Shown piece by piece: positions 1 to 9,604 of a stretch of DNA of 64,000 bases. This stretch comes from CAWJTV01 sp963845695. Lineage in GTDB: Bacteria > Planctomycetota > Planctomycetia > Isosphaerales > Isosphaeraceae. Each line of letters starts with the position of its first letter. Position 1 is the stretch's first letter. The notes below the pieces were generated by a model, which did no database searches, was not told the DNA's origin, and saw only the letters and a program-made list of their open reading frames with translations. The stretch is taken from positions 62,001 to 126,000 of the forward strand of contig CAWJTQ010000008.1 in NCBI GenBank assembly GCA_963845695.1, read 5' to 3'. A program made the position numbers and the translations under genes.

Positions 1-705
1 TTCGACCCGTTGGATCCACGGGATGCGGAAGAGATGGACCTCACAATGGACCGTCGACCTCCCCACGATGGACCAGCAGGAATCGACGTGAGTGAGCTGG
101 TAGATGCTGACCTTTGTGGTGAGCACGCACTTGGAATCGTCTTCGCGATACCACAGCCGCAACTGTCGGCGCTGCCTCAAGGCTTGCCAGATCGCCTCGT
201 AGACAGGTCTGCGCTCCGGGGGCCGGTCGAGGTGCGCCGGTTCACTCGCGTTGGCGATCAACTCGCCGCCGAGCGTGATCCGGCCACGCAAGCTCTCCGG
301 CAACGCCTGGATCACTTTGTCGACCCCGTTCTGGATAGGCCTCAGCGAGCTGAATGGATGATCGGACGGACACCAACGACTCAGGAGAAGGATCGCCAGG
401 GCTTCCTGATCGTCCAGGGGAGCGGGCTGGAGGAAACCTTGGCCGGCCAACTGGTAGCCCTGCCGGTCCGCACAGTAGACGACAGGGATCCCCGCGGCTT
501 CGAGGGTCGCCAGGTCGCGGTAAATCGTGCGACGGCTGACCGCGCAAGCCTCCGCCAGGCGCCGCGCATTAGGAAACCGCCCGTTCTGAAGGATCATCAC
601 CAGTTGCAGCAAACGGACCAGCGGCAGGCTCAGCGCAGGACGGCGCCCCTCTTCGTCCCGGGGGGCCCTCTCGCAGTTCTCCGAAATTAAGGATACCGAG
701 GACAT
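1..705 (-). CDS. WYL-domain transcriptional regulator (C-terminus outside window)
   Basis: Reading the complement from an ATG at 703-705 gives 235 codons that stay open to the window edge, so the C-terminal part is missing. Residues about 30-95 form a DeoR/HTH_11-type winged helix (RRLAEACAVSRRTIYRDL), and the first part of a WYL ligand-binding domain follows (VYEAIWQALRQRRQLRLWY). Proteins of this build are DNA-binding regulators whose WYL domain senses a small molecule or nucleic acid. An open frame on the opposite strand over the same bases has no recognisable domain and is treated as a shadow. No target gene can be named because the left neighbour is not visible. Confidence 0.8.
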   Translation of the reverse strand, partial: MSSVSLISENCERAPRDEEGRRPALSLPLVRLLQLVMILQNGRFPNARRLAEACAVSRRTIYRDLATLEAAGIPVVYCADRQGYQLAGQGFLQPAPLDDQEALAILLLSRWCPSDHPFSSLRPIQNGVDKVIQALPESLRGRITLGGELIANASEPAHLDRPPERRPVYEAIWQALRQRRQLRLWYREDDSKCVLTTKVSIYQLTHVDSCWSIVGRSTVHCEVHLFRIPWIQRVE

Positions 706-938
706 GATCCTGCTCGAGAACGAGGACGGTGGCATCGCGTCAATTGGTCGTAAGGCCCTCCCGGACCACTTTAAGACGCCACCCGCTTCGATGAGAACTC
801 ACGAAGCGAGCACTCCGCTGGATTTCCTCCACTTTCCAGACCAACGGATCAATCCTCAGGGGACACTCTGGTCTGACCAAGACCTGGTTGACAACCGGAC
901 TTCGCCGCGTTATCCTTACATTCGTACATGCATGCCGT

Positions 939-1005
939 GGGCAGATAGCTCAAGTGGTAGAGCACAGGATCGATAAATCCGGTAGTTCGATTATCCTAAA
1001 CCTTT
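939..1005 (+). pseudogene. tRNA-like remnant upstream of tRNA-Phe
   Basis: The stretch has a tRNA-like 5' half. GGGCAGATAGCTC is followed by a D-loop-like AAGTGGTAGAGC, a poor anticodon arm (GGA/TCC around CGATAA) and a TTCGA T-loop. The acceptor 3' strand does not pair with the 5' strand. It shares its first part with the intact tRNA-Phe about 80 bases downstream. It could be a decayed tRNA-Ile-like gene or a partial duplicate of the tRNA-Phe 5' half. Confidence 0.35.
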
Positions 1006-1081
1006 GTATTGCTCCATGTTGCGATCTGCCACAAGAAGCGTGGCACAGAATACGGGTTCAGAATAATCGGACCAATGCTTT

Positions 1082-1154
<73 letters not shown>

Positions 1155-1172
1155 CTCATTCAAGAGGCACAC

Positions 1173-1303
1173 ATGTCACGCCCCGCCAAGCCGTGGTATC
1201 GCAAGGACCGCGATACCTGGTACGTTTTCAGAATGGCAAGTGGATCTTGCTCTGTAAGGGGGGAGGCGAATCGCTAAGGAGGCGTGCCGCCGACGATGCG
1301 TAA
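1173..1303 (+). pseudogene. Tyrosine recombinase/integrase N-terminal remnant
   Basis: From ATG 1173 the frame reads MSRPAKPWYRKDRDTWYV. This is the usual opening of planctomycete phage-type integrases, where a conserved RPxKPW is followed by a W-containing beta strand. The sense continues after a one-base shift near 1228 as QNGKWILLCKGGGESLRRRA, then stops at 1303. The rest of the enzyme, including the catalytic domain, is absent. It sits 18 bases after tRNA-Phe, the typical place for an integrase next to its attachment site. Assignment rests on recognising the N-terminal motif, so it is tentative. Confidence 0.5.
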
Positions 1304-1829
1304 AATGAGCCCGATCGGGGACGGGGACGCGGTGCACGTTTCTTGGACCGATTGGTCTCCACATCTTTCCGCCCCGGAGATCTTCTCCAGGAGCTTGATC
1401 CGGTGTCGATATGATCCGGTTAAGAGTTCGCAGACCATTCGCCTGATCGCTGCATCCATGAGCGTCGTCAGGAGACGGTACGGGGTTTAAGCTCGACGCC
1501 CAGCGTGCGGCGGGCTTTGGATTTGAGTAAGGCAGCGAGTCAGCAGCCGGAGGTGAGCCGTCCCGGGGGGTATTTCCGCTCCGGGAGAACGCAACCGAAC
1601 ATAAGATCCATTATCAGACGTTGCCGGGCGCTCGCAAGGCAACGCCCCGTAGAGCCGGACCAGGTCGCAGCAGACCGAGGCGAAGTGGGTGATATTAAAA
1701 TTTTATATTTTAATACAATCGATTTTCAAGAACGACCGCAGGCGTTCACGCCCTGGATTGCTTGGTTAGACCTGCTCGTTTATAACTGATGGAACTTGCG
1801 TAGTCCGATGCCTTTACGGGGGTATCCTG
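1304..1829. other. Intergenic region without recognisable gene
   Basis: No frame here gives a convincing protein. An AT-rich inverted repeat lies at 1694-1714 (ATTAAAA, 7-base loop, TTTTAAT) in an otherwise GC-rich setting, about 115 bases ahead of the DUF1080 gene. It could be part of that gene's promoter region. Confidence 0.4.
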
Positions 1830-2423
1830 ATGAGCCGACTTGATCGACAAACGGTTTGGTCGAGCGCGTTCGCGCTCCTGGCCTCGATATGTCTCCTCAC
1901 CGCCGCGTGGGCCGACGAGCCGGGTTTCAAGCCCATTTTCAACGGGAAGGATTTGACCGGTTGGCGGCTCGGCAAAGCGGATCTGGCCGGTAAGACGGCC
2001 TCCGACGACGGCCGGTTCGCGGTCAGGGACGGGATTCTCGTGATCACGGGTTCGAAGGACACGCCTCCGAAGATGACCGAGATCGACACGGTGGAATCGT
2101 ATGACGGTGATTTTACCCTTCGTCTGGAATTCCGCGCTTCCAAGGATGCGAATAGCGGCCTGCACCTGCGCGACAAGGCCTTCGCGCATCAACTCCAGAT
2201 TCGCGACTATCCTCGTGTCGGCCCATACAAGACGCTGAAGAACTACAAGACGGGCGACTGGAACGCGATCGAGGTCGCCGTTACCGGCACCAAGGCCCGG
2301 TGCACATGCAACGGCGAACTCCTCGAAGCCGCCCTCGAGATTCCCAGCAAGGGTTCCCTCGCCTTGCAATCCGAGACCAACGTGATCGAATATCGCAATA
2401 TCAAGATCAGGAGAGCGCATTAG
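1830..2423 (+). CDS. Secreted DUF1080 (3-keto-disaccharide hydrolase-like) protein
   Basis: A complete 197-residue protein. Residues 1-28 are a signal peptide ending near TAAWA. The rest is one DUF1080 concanavalin-type beta-sandwich, recognisable from FKPIFNGKDLTGWRLG at the start, LRLEFRASKDANSGLHLRD in the middle and EYRNIKIRRAH at the end. Members of this family act outside the cytoplasm on glycans. Some cleave 3-keto-glycosides made by Gfo/Idh dehydrogenases. The start ATG is preceded by GGGGGTATCCTG, a weak ribosome site. It runs convergently against the TIM-barrel gene, with only 32 bases between them, and a second DUF1080 gene lies 2.4 kb away in that cluster. Confidence 0.85.
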   Translation: MSRLDRQTVWSSAFALLASICLLTAAWADEPGFKPIFNGKDLTGWRLGKADLAGKTASDDGRFAVRDGILVITGSKDTPPKMTEIDTVESYDGDFTLRLEFRASKDANSGLHLRDKAFAHQLQIRDYPRVGPYKTLKNYKTGDWNAIEVAVTGTKARCTCNGELLEAALEIPSKGSLALQSETNVIEYRNIKIRRAH

Positions 2424-2455
2424 GGGTGTGAGAGCGCCGGAGGAGGCTCTTGCGT

Positions 2456-3430
2456 TCAATACTGCAACCCCCGCGTCACGACCTGGAGGAACTCCCTCGC
2501 CCGGCGAGCGAGCGAGTCGATCCCTTCGGGGTCCATAGGACGTGGGATGAGCGGGGCGAAGATGTTCTCGCAGCACAGCGGCATCTCCCGGCCGGTGAAC
2601 GCCACGAGGTGAAGCAGCTTGTAGTGGTCGATCTCGCCGAAGCCGGGACCGCAGTCCTCGTCCTTGGGGAAGTTGCGGTGGTCCTTGATGCAGAAACTCC
2701 GCACCACGTCGGCACAGGCTCTGAGGTCGGGGATCGGGTCAACGTCGAGATAATCCATCACGTTGCCGGCGTCGTAGTTGACCTGGATCCCCTCGTCGGC
2801 GACCTCGCGGACGATCTCCGCGCAGGCCGCGCCGGTGCCCGTCTCGCCGCCGTGTTGCTTGACGACGATCGTCACGCCGTGGTCGCGGGCCATCGGGCCA
2901 AGCTGCTTGAATCGCTCGACCCAGAGCTTGCGGTTGCCGCCCTTTGGTGTGGCCGAAGGTCAGCACATGCGGCACTCCGCCCGCCGACGCCTGCCGGATG
3001 CGCGATACTCAGGATTTTCAAGGCGTCGGAGTTCTCGGGATAGACCATCGAGAACATCATCAGCGGTTCCAGCCCCAGGTCGCGGCACTTCCGGCCCAGT
3101 TCCTTGGCCTTGTCCGGGGGTGCGTCGGCGGCGATGACCGGGACTTCGCTTGCCCCCCTCACGATGCGTCGTGCCCCAGGCAACGTACTGATATCCGGCG
3201 GACCTGGATCCCCGACAGAGCCCGATCCAGCGGGAAGCGGGAGTACGGCAGTGTCATGCAGGCGATCTGGAACCGTGTCGGCTTGCCCCGGCTGGCCGAT
3301 CGGCTCCTTCGCGGATGACTGCCGCGATGCGGATGTACCGGACGCCATTCCCGCGAGTCCGGCGGCGGTCATACCCAGCCAGCTCGGCGGTGGAAGGCTC
3401 CGGATGGTGGTCGTGAAATCGAGCGGCCAT
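2456..3430 (-). pseudogene. Sugar phosphate isomerase/epimerase (TIM barrel), frame broken several times
   Basis: Pieces of one AP-endonuclease-2-type TIM barrel can be followed across the three complement frames. The N-terminus is near 3430 with a Tat/secretion-like leader. Then come PDKAKELGRKCRDLGLEPLM, a piece containing HVLTFGHTKG, and an intact C-terminal 145 residues with VKQHGGETGTG, NYDAGNVMDYLD and SFCIKDHRNFPKDEDCGPG. The acidic and His residues in these motifs are the usual metal ligands. At least four one-base shifts (near 3420, 3285, 3210 and 2935) interrupt it, so it is either decayed or badly sequenced. It follows the Gfo/Idh gene in the same direction, which fits keto-sugar catabolism. 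Confidence 0.7.
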
Positions 3431-3542
3431 CGGTTTCTCCTCCAGTCCGGTGCTACCAAGACGGTGCTCGCAGCGCACCTTACAGGAATCGCGTCTGGCC
3501 CGGGATAGCGACCTGCGGCGATTGGCGGATGGGCATCCCAGG

Positions 3543-4763
3543 TCATAGCGGTCCGGGCTGAGGACTTCGCTTGGAGTTCAGCGCCATCTCCCAGGTGATC
3601 TCCTGGCCGGTGTAGGCAGCCATCCGGCCCATGATCGCCAGCAGGGTGCTCCGCGCCATGTATTCGCCGTTCTGGATCGGCTTGCTGTTGCGGATGCTGG
3701 CGAACAACTCGTCGTGCTCGGTCTGGTACATGCGATTCACGGGACCTTCGAAAATCCACTCGCCGACCGCAGTGCGGATCCTCATGCCCTTGCGGCGTTC
3801 CACGAACTGGGCTTGCCCCTTGGTGCCGAGCACCCGACAGCTCATGTCGTTCTTGCAATGCGGCTGCTGGCGGCAGTTGCTCACGAGCTTGGCACCGTCG
3901 GCGTACTCGTACACGACGGAGAAATGGTCGTAGATCTGGCCATACTCCGGGCCGGTGAGGACCTGCCGGCCGCCCATGCCGACGGCCTTGACCGGGTACG
4001 TCTCCTTCATCACCCAGGCGCAGACGTCGAGATAGTGGACGTGCTGCTCGACGTTGAAGTCGCCGGACAGCCAGGTGAAGTTGTACCAGTTCCGCATCTG
4101 GTAGAGCATGTCGGTCCAGCCGGACTGGCGCGGTTTGTCCCAACGGCCGCTTCGATAGTCGTTAGCGAACAGGGCGGAGACCTCGCCAATGGCGCCGTCG
4201 TGGATGCGACGGACGGTCTCCTTGAAACCGTTGTCGTAGCGGAGACAGAGGCCGGAGACGACCGAGAGTCCCCTGGACCTGGCCAGCTCGCAGCTCTCGA
4301 GCACCGAGTGCACGCCGGGGGCATCAACGGCGACCGGTTTCTCGGCGAAGACGTGTTTGCCGGCCTCGATCGCCGCACGGAGGTGGATCGGGCGGAAATG
4401 CGGCGGCGTGCAGAGCAACACCACATCCACACCGCTGCCGAGCAACTCCTGGTAGGCGTTGAACCCGACGAAGCGGTGATCGGGCTTGACGGCGACTTTG
4501 GTCGAGACGTCCTCGGTCTTCTGCAAGATTTCCAGGCTGTTTTGCAGCCGGTCCTCAAAGGCGTCGGCCATGGCGACGAGCTGGACGTTCGAATCGGCGG
4601 CGAGCGCCTGAGTCGCCGCGCCGGTGCCCCGGTCGCCGCAGCCGACCAGGCCGACACGGAGCACGTCGCTGCCGGCCGCGTGGGCGTTCGGCAACGCGGC
4701 CAGGGTACCGGCGACGGCGGCCGACTTGAGAAAACCACGTCGCGAGGCGGATCCGGTGGTCAT
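3543..4763 (-). CDS. Gfo/Idh/MocA-family oxidoreductase with Tat signal
   Basis: An intact protein of about 406 residues. SRRGFLKSA near residue 7 is a Tat signal, so the enzyme should be exported folded with its cofactor. A Rossmann fold begins at VGLVGCGDRGTG, and the family EKP motif is in VFAEKPVAVD. The C-terminal alpha/beta domain contains NWYNFTWLSGDFNVEQHVHY, typical of the planctomycete glucose-fructose-oxidoreductase-like group. These enzymes oxidise or interconvert sugars using tightly bound NAD(P). I chose ATG 4763 because AGGACAGG stands just upstream. An in-frame ATG at 4778 overlaps the preceding gene's stop. It is 12 bases behind a DUF1080 gene and ahead of the isomerase, so the three probably form an operon. 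Confidence 0.9.
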   Translation of the reverse strand: MTTGSASRRGFLKSAAVAGTLAALPNAHAAGSDVLRVGLVGCGDRGTGAATQALAADSNVQLVAMADAFEDRLQNSLEILQKTEDVSTKVAVKPDHRFVGFNAYQELLGSGVDVVLLCTPPHFRPIHLRAAIEAGKHVFAEKPVAVDAPGVHSVLESCELARSRGLSVVSGLCLRYDNGFKETVRRIHDGAIGEVSALFANDYRSGRWDKPRQSGWTDMLYQMRNWYNFTWLSGDFNVEQHVHYLDVCAWVMKETYPVKAVGMGGRQVLTGPEYGQIYDHFSVVYEYADGAKLVSNCRQQPHCKNDMSCRVLGTKGQAQFVERRKGMRIRTAVGEWIFEGPVNRMYQTEHDELFASIRNSKPIQNGEYMARSTLLAIMGRMAAYTGQEITWEMALNSKRSPQPGPL

Positions 4764-4774
4764 GGCCTGTCCTC

Positions 4775-5621
4775 TCATTTCTTCAACGGGTGCAGTTCAA
4801 ATCGGCGGACGAACAGCTCGAATCCTTCCGATTGCAGCAGGATCTTCCCGGCCGAGGGTGAGACGTCATAGGCCGCGTTGACGGTTTGGCCATTGACCTG
4901 GATCGTGATCCGGTCCTTCTCGCAAAGGCAATCGACCTGGGTCCACTCGCCGGTGGGGCTCTCGACGTCGTTCTTGCCGCGAGTGTCGAGCAGTTCCTTG
5001 AAGTCGGGGTCGTGCCGAGACCACCAGAGCTGACGATCTCCGCTGAAGACTCGTCGGCTCCCCCCCTGCCCTCCACCGCGGTCGCTTGTCGGGGCCGAGG
5101 ACGACCGGACTGGTGAGTCGCACTGGGACCGTCTCTCCCTTGGCGTCCTTGCCGCGGATGACGATCAGGTCGCCCACGCAGCCCTGGGCGAGCTGGCACT
5201 CGATCGACGACATCCACAGACCCCCGGCGCCTCCGTCGGGGCCGGTGGCGTGGAGCAGGATGCCCGAGTTCCGTACGAACTTCCCGCCGTCGGTCCGCTT
5301 GCCCCACTTGTACTCGACGATCAAATGATAGTCGCGGTACGGCTTCTCGGTGGCGAGGTAGCCGTTGCCGTCGCCGGTGATGTGCAGCAGGCCGTCGGTG
5401 ACCCGGAAGACCTGGCGGGGATCGTCATGCTTCGTGTCCTTGAGCCAGGTGGATAAGCCGGCGAGCGTCTTGCCGTTGAAGAGCGGGATCACCTCGCGAG
5501 CTGATCGGCATCGAGGTATCGCGGACTCGGTCGTGAAAAGGAAAGCGATCGCGCCGAGGACGACCGCTGCCGGGATCGGCTCGATCAACGACCAGGGTCT
5601 GGAGACCTTGTGAATGCTCAT
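4775..5621 (-). CDS. DUF1080 protein (3-keto-disaccharide hydrolase-like), one frameshift
   Basis: The N-terminal 190 residues include a hydrophobic leader and LFNGKTLAGLSTWLKDTKHD, EYKWGKRTDGGKFVRNSGIL and DGGAGGLWMSSIECQLAQG. These are the standard DUF1080 blocks. The C-terminal half (WWSRHDPDFKELLDTRGKND ... EGFELFVRRFELHPLKK) lies in another frame. The break is at a run of seven C near 5060, so a sequencing indel is likely and the gene is probably whole. The stop TGA is at 4775-4777, 11 bases before the Gfo/Idh start. The predicted role is extracellular hydrolysis of keto-glycosides made by its neighbour. Confidence 0.75.
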
Positions 5622-5657
5622 GGCTCCTCCAATACTCCACTGCCGATAGACTACTAT

Positions 5658-6548
5658 CTACTGCCCGCTGGAAGGCAGATCAACCCACTCCTTCCGGGTG
5701 AACGGTGAGGAGGCCTGAGATCCGGCCGGCAAGAACGGGAAGAGCCGTGTCCGCGCGGCGGCATCGAGCGGGGCTCCGTACTCCGAGACCTCGAAGGCTT
5801 CGATGGCGCGGACGTCCCCGCCGTGCTCCGCGCCATAGGTCTGCACGAGCAGGTCGCGGTAGCGATCGGCCAGGGGCTGGATCCGTTGTCGCATCCGCTC
5901 GGCGAGCCACGCACGTTGGGCGTCATCCTCTGGCGGCACCTGGTCGAGATAGCCGGCGTTGTAAGGGAGCCACTCGAAGAACTGGGATCGATGGCAAGCC
6001 AGCATCGCGACCAGCCGATCGAATACGTCATCGATGTCAACGACGACATGAGGCTCGAATCGACATGGTTTCGTGAAGGCATCGGAGAAATAGAGAATGA
6101 CCGGGCAGGAGGCGACGTGCGGCACGTCGGGGCAGATGGCAGGCACCGTCAGCAGGTAGGACGCATCCTGGACGAGCAAGCCGGTGAACCGATGGTCGGG
6201 ATGATAGTCGGTCGATCGGTGAGTGATGATCAGGTCGGGTCGGAACGATCGGATCAGGCGGATGACCTCATGGCGGTATTCCAGGCGGTCGTCCAGCTCC
6301 CCGTCGGGATGATCGAGGACCTGGTAGGTTGCTCCGATGGTCGCCGCGGCGGCCTCGGCCTCGCCGCGACGCCGGCTCGCCAGCTGAGGACCGGGCATCG
6401 TCTGGTGCCCCGCACGGCCGTTGGTCAGGCTCACCATCCGGACGACATGTCCGAGCGAGCACCACCGGGCCGCCGTCCCGCCGGCCTTGATGTCGGCATC
6501 ATCCGGATGGGCGCCGATGATCAGGATCCGCAGAGGCTGTTCAGTCAT
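5658..6548 (-). CDS. PIG-L family deacetylase
   Basis: A 296-residue protein with the family signature at the N-terminus (IIGAHPDDADIKAGGTAARW) and the second metal motif HRSTDYHPDHR. His and Asp of AHPDD and the His of PDH bind zinc in known family members, which remove N-acetyl groups from GlcNAc conjugates. No signal peptide is visible, so it should act in the cytoplasm. Its start overlaps the last eight bases of the upstream serine hydrolase gene, which suggests translational coupling. Together with the DUF1080 and oxidoreductase genes downstream it fits a glycan-processing cluster. The substrate is not deducible. Confidence 0.9.
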   Translation of the reverse strand: MTEQPLRILIIGAHPDDADIKAGGTAARWCSLGHVVRMVSLTNGRAGHQTMPGPQLASRRRGEAEAAAATIGATYQVLDHPDGELDDRLEYRHEVIRLIRSFRPDLIITHRSTDYHPDHRFTGLLVQDASYLLTVPAICPDVPHVASCPVILYFSDAFTKPCRFEPHVVVDIDDVFDRLVAMLACHRSQFFEWLPYNAGYLDQVPPEDDAQRAWLAERMRQRIQPLADRYRDLLVQTYGAEHGGDVRAIEAFEVSEYGAPLDAAARTRLFPFLPAGSQASSPFTRKEWVDLPSSGQ

Positions 6549-8058
6549 GGTTCGGAACCGATTCGGACTCGGCTTTCCCCACCAGTTGTGGTTGCTTGGT
6601 CGGACCGAATGCGAGATTCGACCTGGAATCGACCGTCAGCGTTTCGCCGGAAAACTTCAGGTCGAGAATGACGGTGAACGGGGTTTCATAGAAACAGATC
6701 TTGGCCGCGTAAGTGTCGTCCCCGGTCCAGGCGCCGCTGACCGCCGCGCGTTGCTCGGGGAACGTGCCATACGCGACTTTTCCTTTCCGCCAGGCCCCGC
6801 GTCCGCAGGTGATCCGCTGCTCGGCGCCGTCAAATCGGGCGACCAGGGTCACCTCGCCACCTGGACCGCCATTCTCGAGCCGGATCGCCTGGAGTTTCTG
6901 CGCGTTCTTCGGAAAGACATACGTCTTGCCCGAGACGCGTGCGACGGTTCCGCTGGACGGCGAGCCCTGCTGAGGGCGGAGTGCCAGACCAGTGAGCGTG
7001 TGTTCGAGCGTTTTCCGGCCGTCGTCATCGGCAGCCAGGGGCGCCGGCTTCATGGCCGGGAGCAGCTTAGCCCAGACCAGGTTCAGGACGGACTGCATGT
7101 CCTTGACGCCGCTGGTGATGGCGATCACGGCGTCCTGCTCGGGCATCACGATGCAGAACTGGCCGAAGGCCCCGTCGCCGCGGTAGGCGCCGTGCCGGCA
7201 ACGCCAGAACTGGTAGCCGTAGCCCTGATCCCAGTCGCTCTTGGGGTTGCTGCCATTGGAAGTCTGGCGCGCGGTGGCGGCCTCGACCCATTCTTGAGGG
7301 ACGACCTGCTTCCCCTGCCACTTTCCCTTCTGCAAGTAAAGCTGGCCAAACCGCGTGATGTCCTCCGTACGGACGCTCAACCCGTAGCCGCCGAGGCTGA
7401 CGCCTTGTGGGCTGGTCCCCCAGCTCGCGTGTTCGATGCCCAGCGGTTCGAATAGCCGCGGCTTCAGATAATCGAACACGGGGGACCCCGTCGCCTTCTG
7501 GACGATCGCGGAGAGCATGTAGGTCCCCGCCGTGTTGTAGAGGAAATGGGTGCCGGGCTTGAAGGGCACCGGATGGGCCAGGAAGGTCTTGGTCCAGACC
7601 TTGGCCGTCCGGAGCGACGGCTCGGACTGATGCCCCGTGGACATCCTCAGCAGGTCGCTGACTCGCATCGCCGTCAGCCTGTCGCTCGGCTTGGCGGGCG
7701 CGTCGTCGGGGAAGAACTTCAGCACTTCATCGTCGATGCTCAGCTTTCCTTCGGCGATGGCCAGGCCGATGGCCGTCAACGTGAAACTCTTGCTCAACGA
7801 GTAGAGCGCGTGGGGAGTCTCCGCGTCATACGGCGACCACCATCCCTCCGCCACCACATGACCGTGTCGCACGAGCATGAAGCTGTGCATCGCGTCGATG
7901 TCCTTGTCGGCGGCCTGGACGAACGCCAGGATGGCGGACGGCGAGACGCCCTGTGCCTCCGGGCTGCTGCGCGGTAGGTCCGAGCCCGAGGACGTTTCGG
8001 CCCCGAGACAGAAGGTTTCGCAACAAACGACGAGGCCTACGATAATGATGTGCTTCAT
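6541..8058 (-). CDS. Secreted beta-lactamase-like serine hydrolase
   Basis: A complete 505-residue protein with a signal peptide (IIIVGLVVCCETFCLGAET). The serine beta-lactamase/penicillin-binding fold is shown by SLSKS (SxxK nucleophile, near residue 90), YNTAG (YxN equivalent) and the following HASWGTSPQG region. The C-terminal 150 residues are an extra beta-rich domain that is common in esterase-like class C relatives. Family members hydrolyse peptides, esters or lactams. Nothing here points to antibiotic resistance. It is the first gene of the minus-strand cluster and overlaps the PIG-L gene by eight bases. Confidence 0.9.
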   Translation of the reverse strand: MKHIIIVGLVVCCETFCLGAETSSGSDLPRSSPEAQGVSPSAILAFVQAADKDIDAMHSFMLVRHGHVVAEGWWSPYDAETPHALYSLSKSFTLTAIGLAIAEGKLSIDDEVLKFFPDDAPAKPSDRLTAMRVSDLLRMSTGHQSEPSLRTAKVWTKTFLAHPVPFKPGTHFLYNTAGTYMLSAIVQKATGSPVFDYLKPRLFEPLGIEHASWGTSPQGVSLGGYGLSVRTEDITRFGQLYLQKGKWQGKQVVPQEWVEAATARQTSNGSNPKSDWDQGYGYQFWRCRHGAYRGDGAFGQFCIVMPEQDAVIAITSGVKDMQSVLNLVWAKLLPAMKPAPLAADDDGRKTLEHTLTGLALRPQQGSPSSGTVARVSGKTYVFPKNAQKLQAIRLENGGPGGEVTLVARFDGAEQRITCGRGAWRKGKVAYGTFPEQRAAVSGAWTGDDTYAAKICFYETPFTVILDLKFSGETLTVDSRSNLAFGPTKQPQLVGKAESESVPNHD

Positions 8059-8978
8059 GATGGTCTTCCGAGGTCGGTTGGACTAGGCGACATGACGCTC
8101 ATTTGACGGGCCCGTCCACGGCGGGTCAAGCGTGAACCGGACAAAGGCCATATCGCCCGCCTCGGTCTCGTTCTCTTTGACCCATTCCGACGTCCGTACT
8201 CCTGACCTGGGGGACGTCCTGATCCGGCGTGGGTTGTGGGCGGGGCCGGCTTGAAGTGGGCCGGACTTGCCGAGAATTGTGGCACGAATTGGCACTCGGT
8301 GACCACTTTTGGCCGCGGCGCCCTCTCCGATCCCCTTGGCCTCCAGCGAGTTCGGGACGAGTCCCGAAATCGCTGTAACGGGCTTGGCCGCACGCGGCAC
8401 AGCCCCGTGGCTCGCAGCCTGGGTTTCCTGGCGGTGACGGTCACACATGGTCCCTATTATTCAGTATGCCACAGGTTTGAGGTTTCGTTAATGCACCTAT
8501 CGCGGATTCCGGGGCGATTGGCTCCGCAACTCTCGACCACAGCGGGAGATAAAAAAATCCAAAAAATCGGAGGACTGGGTTACTCGAATGACCAAATTGG
8601 CCCGAACGGAGGGGGAAGCGGCGCGGGTCGGATCGTCGCACTCCCCAGGTTTGCCGCACCCGCCGCGCTGAGATCGGTGTGTGCGACGAGGAGTCTCGAT
8701 TTTTGTTGAAGATATCTGCGAGCCGGTGGATGGGTTCGTGAGCGCGGTCAGGCGACGATCGCACCGGCCCGCGCGGGGAGCGGCGAGGCATCGGGCGACG
8801 GTTCAGGCCAGCGGCCAGCGGGAGTGTGACGGTGCCCGCACCTGCATCCGCACATCAAGGGACCGGAAACGGAAACGGGGACGCAACTGGTTCCCCATCC
8901 GTCACGGTTTCTCCTCCCCAAACCCGCCGAGATCTGCCGACGAAAAGCAGCCACCTCGCGGATCAATGCCCTGGGATT
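8059..8978. other. Intergenic region without a confident gene
   Basis: Open frames on both strands here lack recognisable motifs, and none has a clear ribosome site. A short complement stretch near 8110-8180 (AGDMAFVRFTLDPPW) reads like protein but has no credible start. The block probably holds the promoter of the serine hydrolase gene at its left end. Confidence 0.35.
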
Positions 8979-9604
8979 CTATCGGCGCGGCAGGAGAAGC
9001 TGGCGAAGCTTGTCGATTGCGCGCGAGTGGCGATCACGTACCTGCTTCGTGGTCAAACCCGAGACTCTTCGCGATCTCCGCGAAGCACGTCCCTTCGATC
9101 CAATGATCGTAGAGGATCCGATAGTTCGTTTGCGAGGTGGTCGCGCAGTTCTTCGATGGCGGACCGGACCCGCCGCCGTCGCTGCACCTGGTCGCAGAGG
9201 ACCGTCGGGTCCGCTTCGCGGCTGGCGATCCGCTCCTCCGACTCATCGTCGAGCTGCCGGAGCGGGCGGTGAGAGCGGTGCTGTTGCGCCAGTACGCTCC
9301 GGATGAGGACCGTGAACCAGTTCTGGAATGGCCCGCGCTGGGGGTCGTATTGAAGGAAATGGGCGGCCACAGCCAGCCAGACCTCCTGAACGCGATCGTC
9401 AATGTCGGAGGCGTTGTGGCATCGACAACGCGCGAACCTGCGAACCAGAGGATCGCAGGCCGTATAGAATCGATCCCAGGCCTCGATCCATCGCGCGTCT
9501 GGCACGTCCCCTCCAGCTCGCGCGGCGAGGTAGGCCCGGACCAACCGCACGGTTTCCAGATCGAGCTCGCCGATCCGGCAGGAGGACGCCGAAATCCGAC
9601 CCAT
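8979..9604 (-). CDS. ECF-type RNA polymerase sigma factor, one frameshift near the C-terminus
   Basis: The start at 9604 has AGGGAG eight bases upstream. Region 2 is seen in DIDDRVQEVWLAVAAHF. Region 4 is split by a one-base shift near 9090. The continuation reads YRILYDHWIEGTCFAEIAKS and, after a second shift, TTKQVRDRHSRAIDKLRQLL, a typical region-4 helix-turn-helix ending at the stop at 8979. Total length of about 205 residues is normal for a small ECF factor. Planctomycetes carry many such factors. No anti-sigma gene is adjacent, so its control is unknown. Confidence 0.7.

Noticed and set aside
10..690. 226-residue open frame on the plus strand
   Set aside because: It is the shadow of the WYL regulator on the other strand, which has clear HTH and WYL motifs.
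3714..4871. 385-residue open frame on the plus strand
   Set aside because: Antisense to the intact Gfo/Idh gene; composition is of shadow type (Ala/Val/Gly/Asp-rich) and no motif is present.
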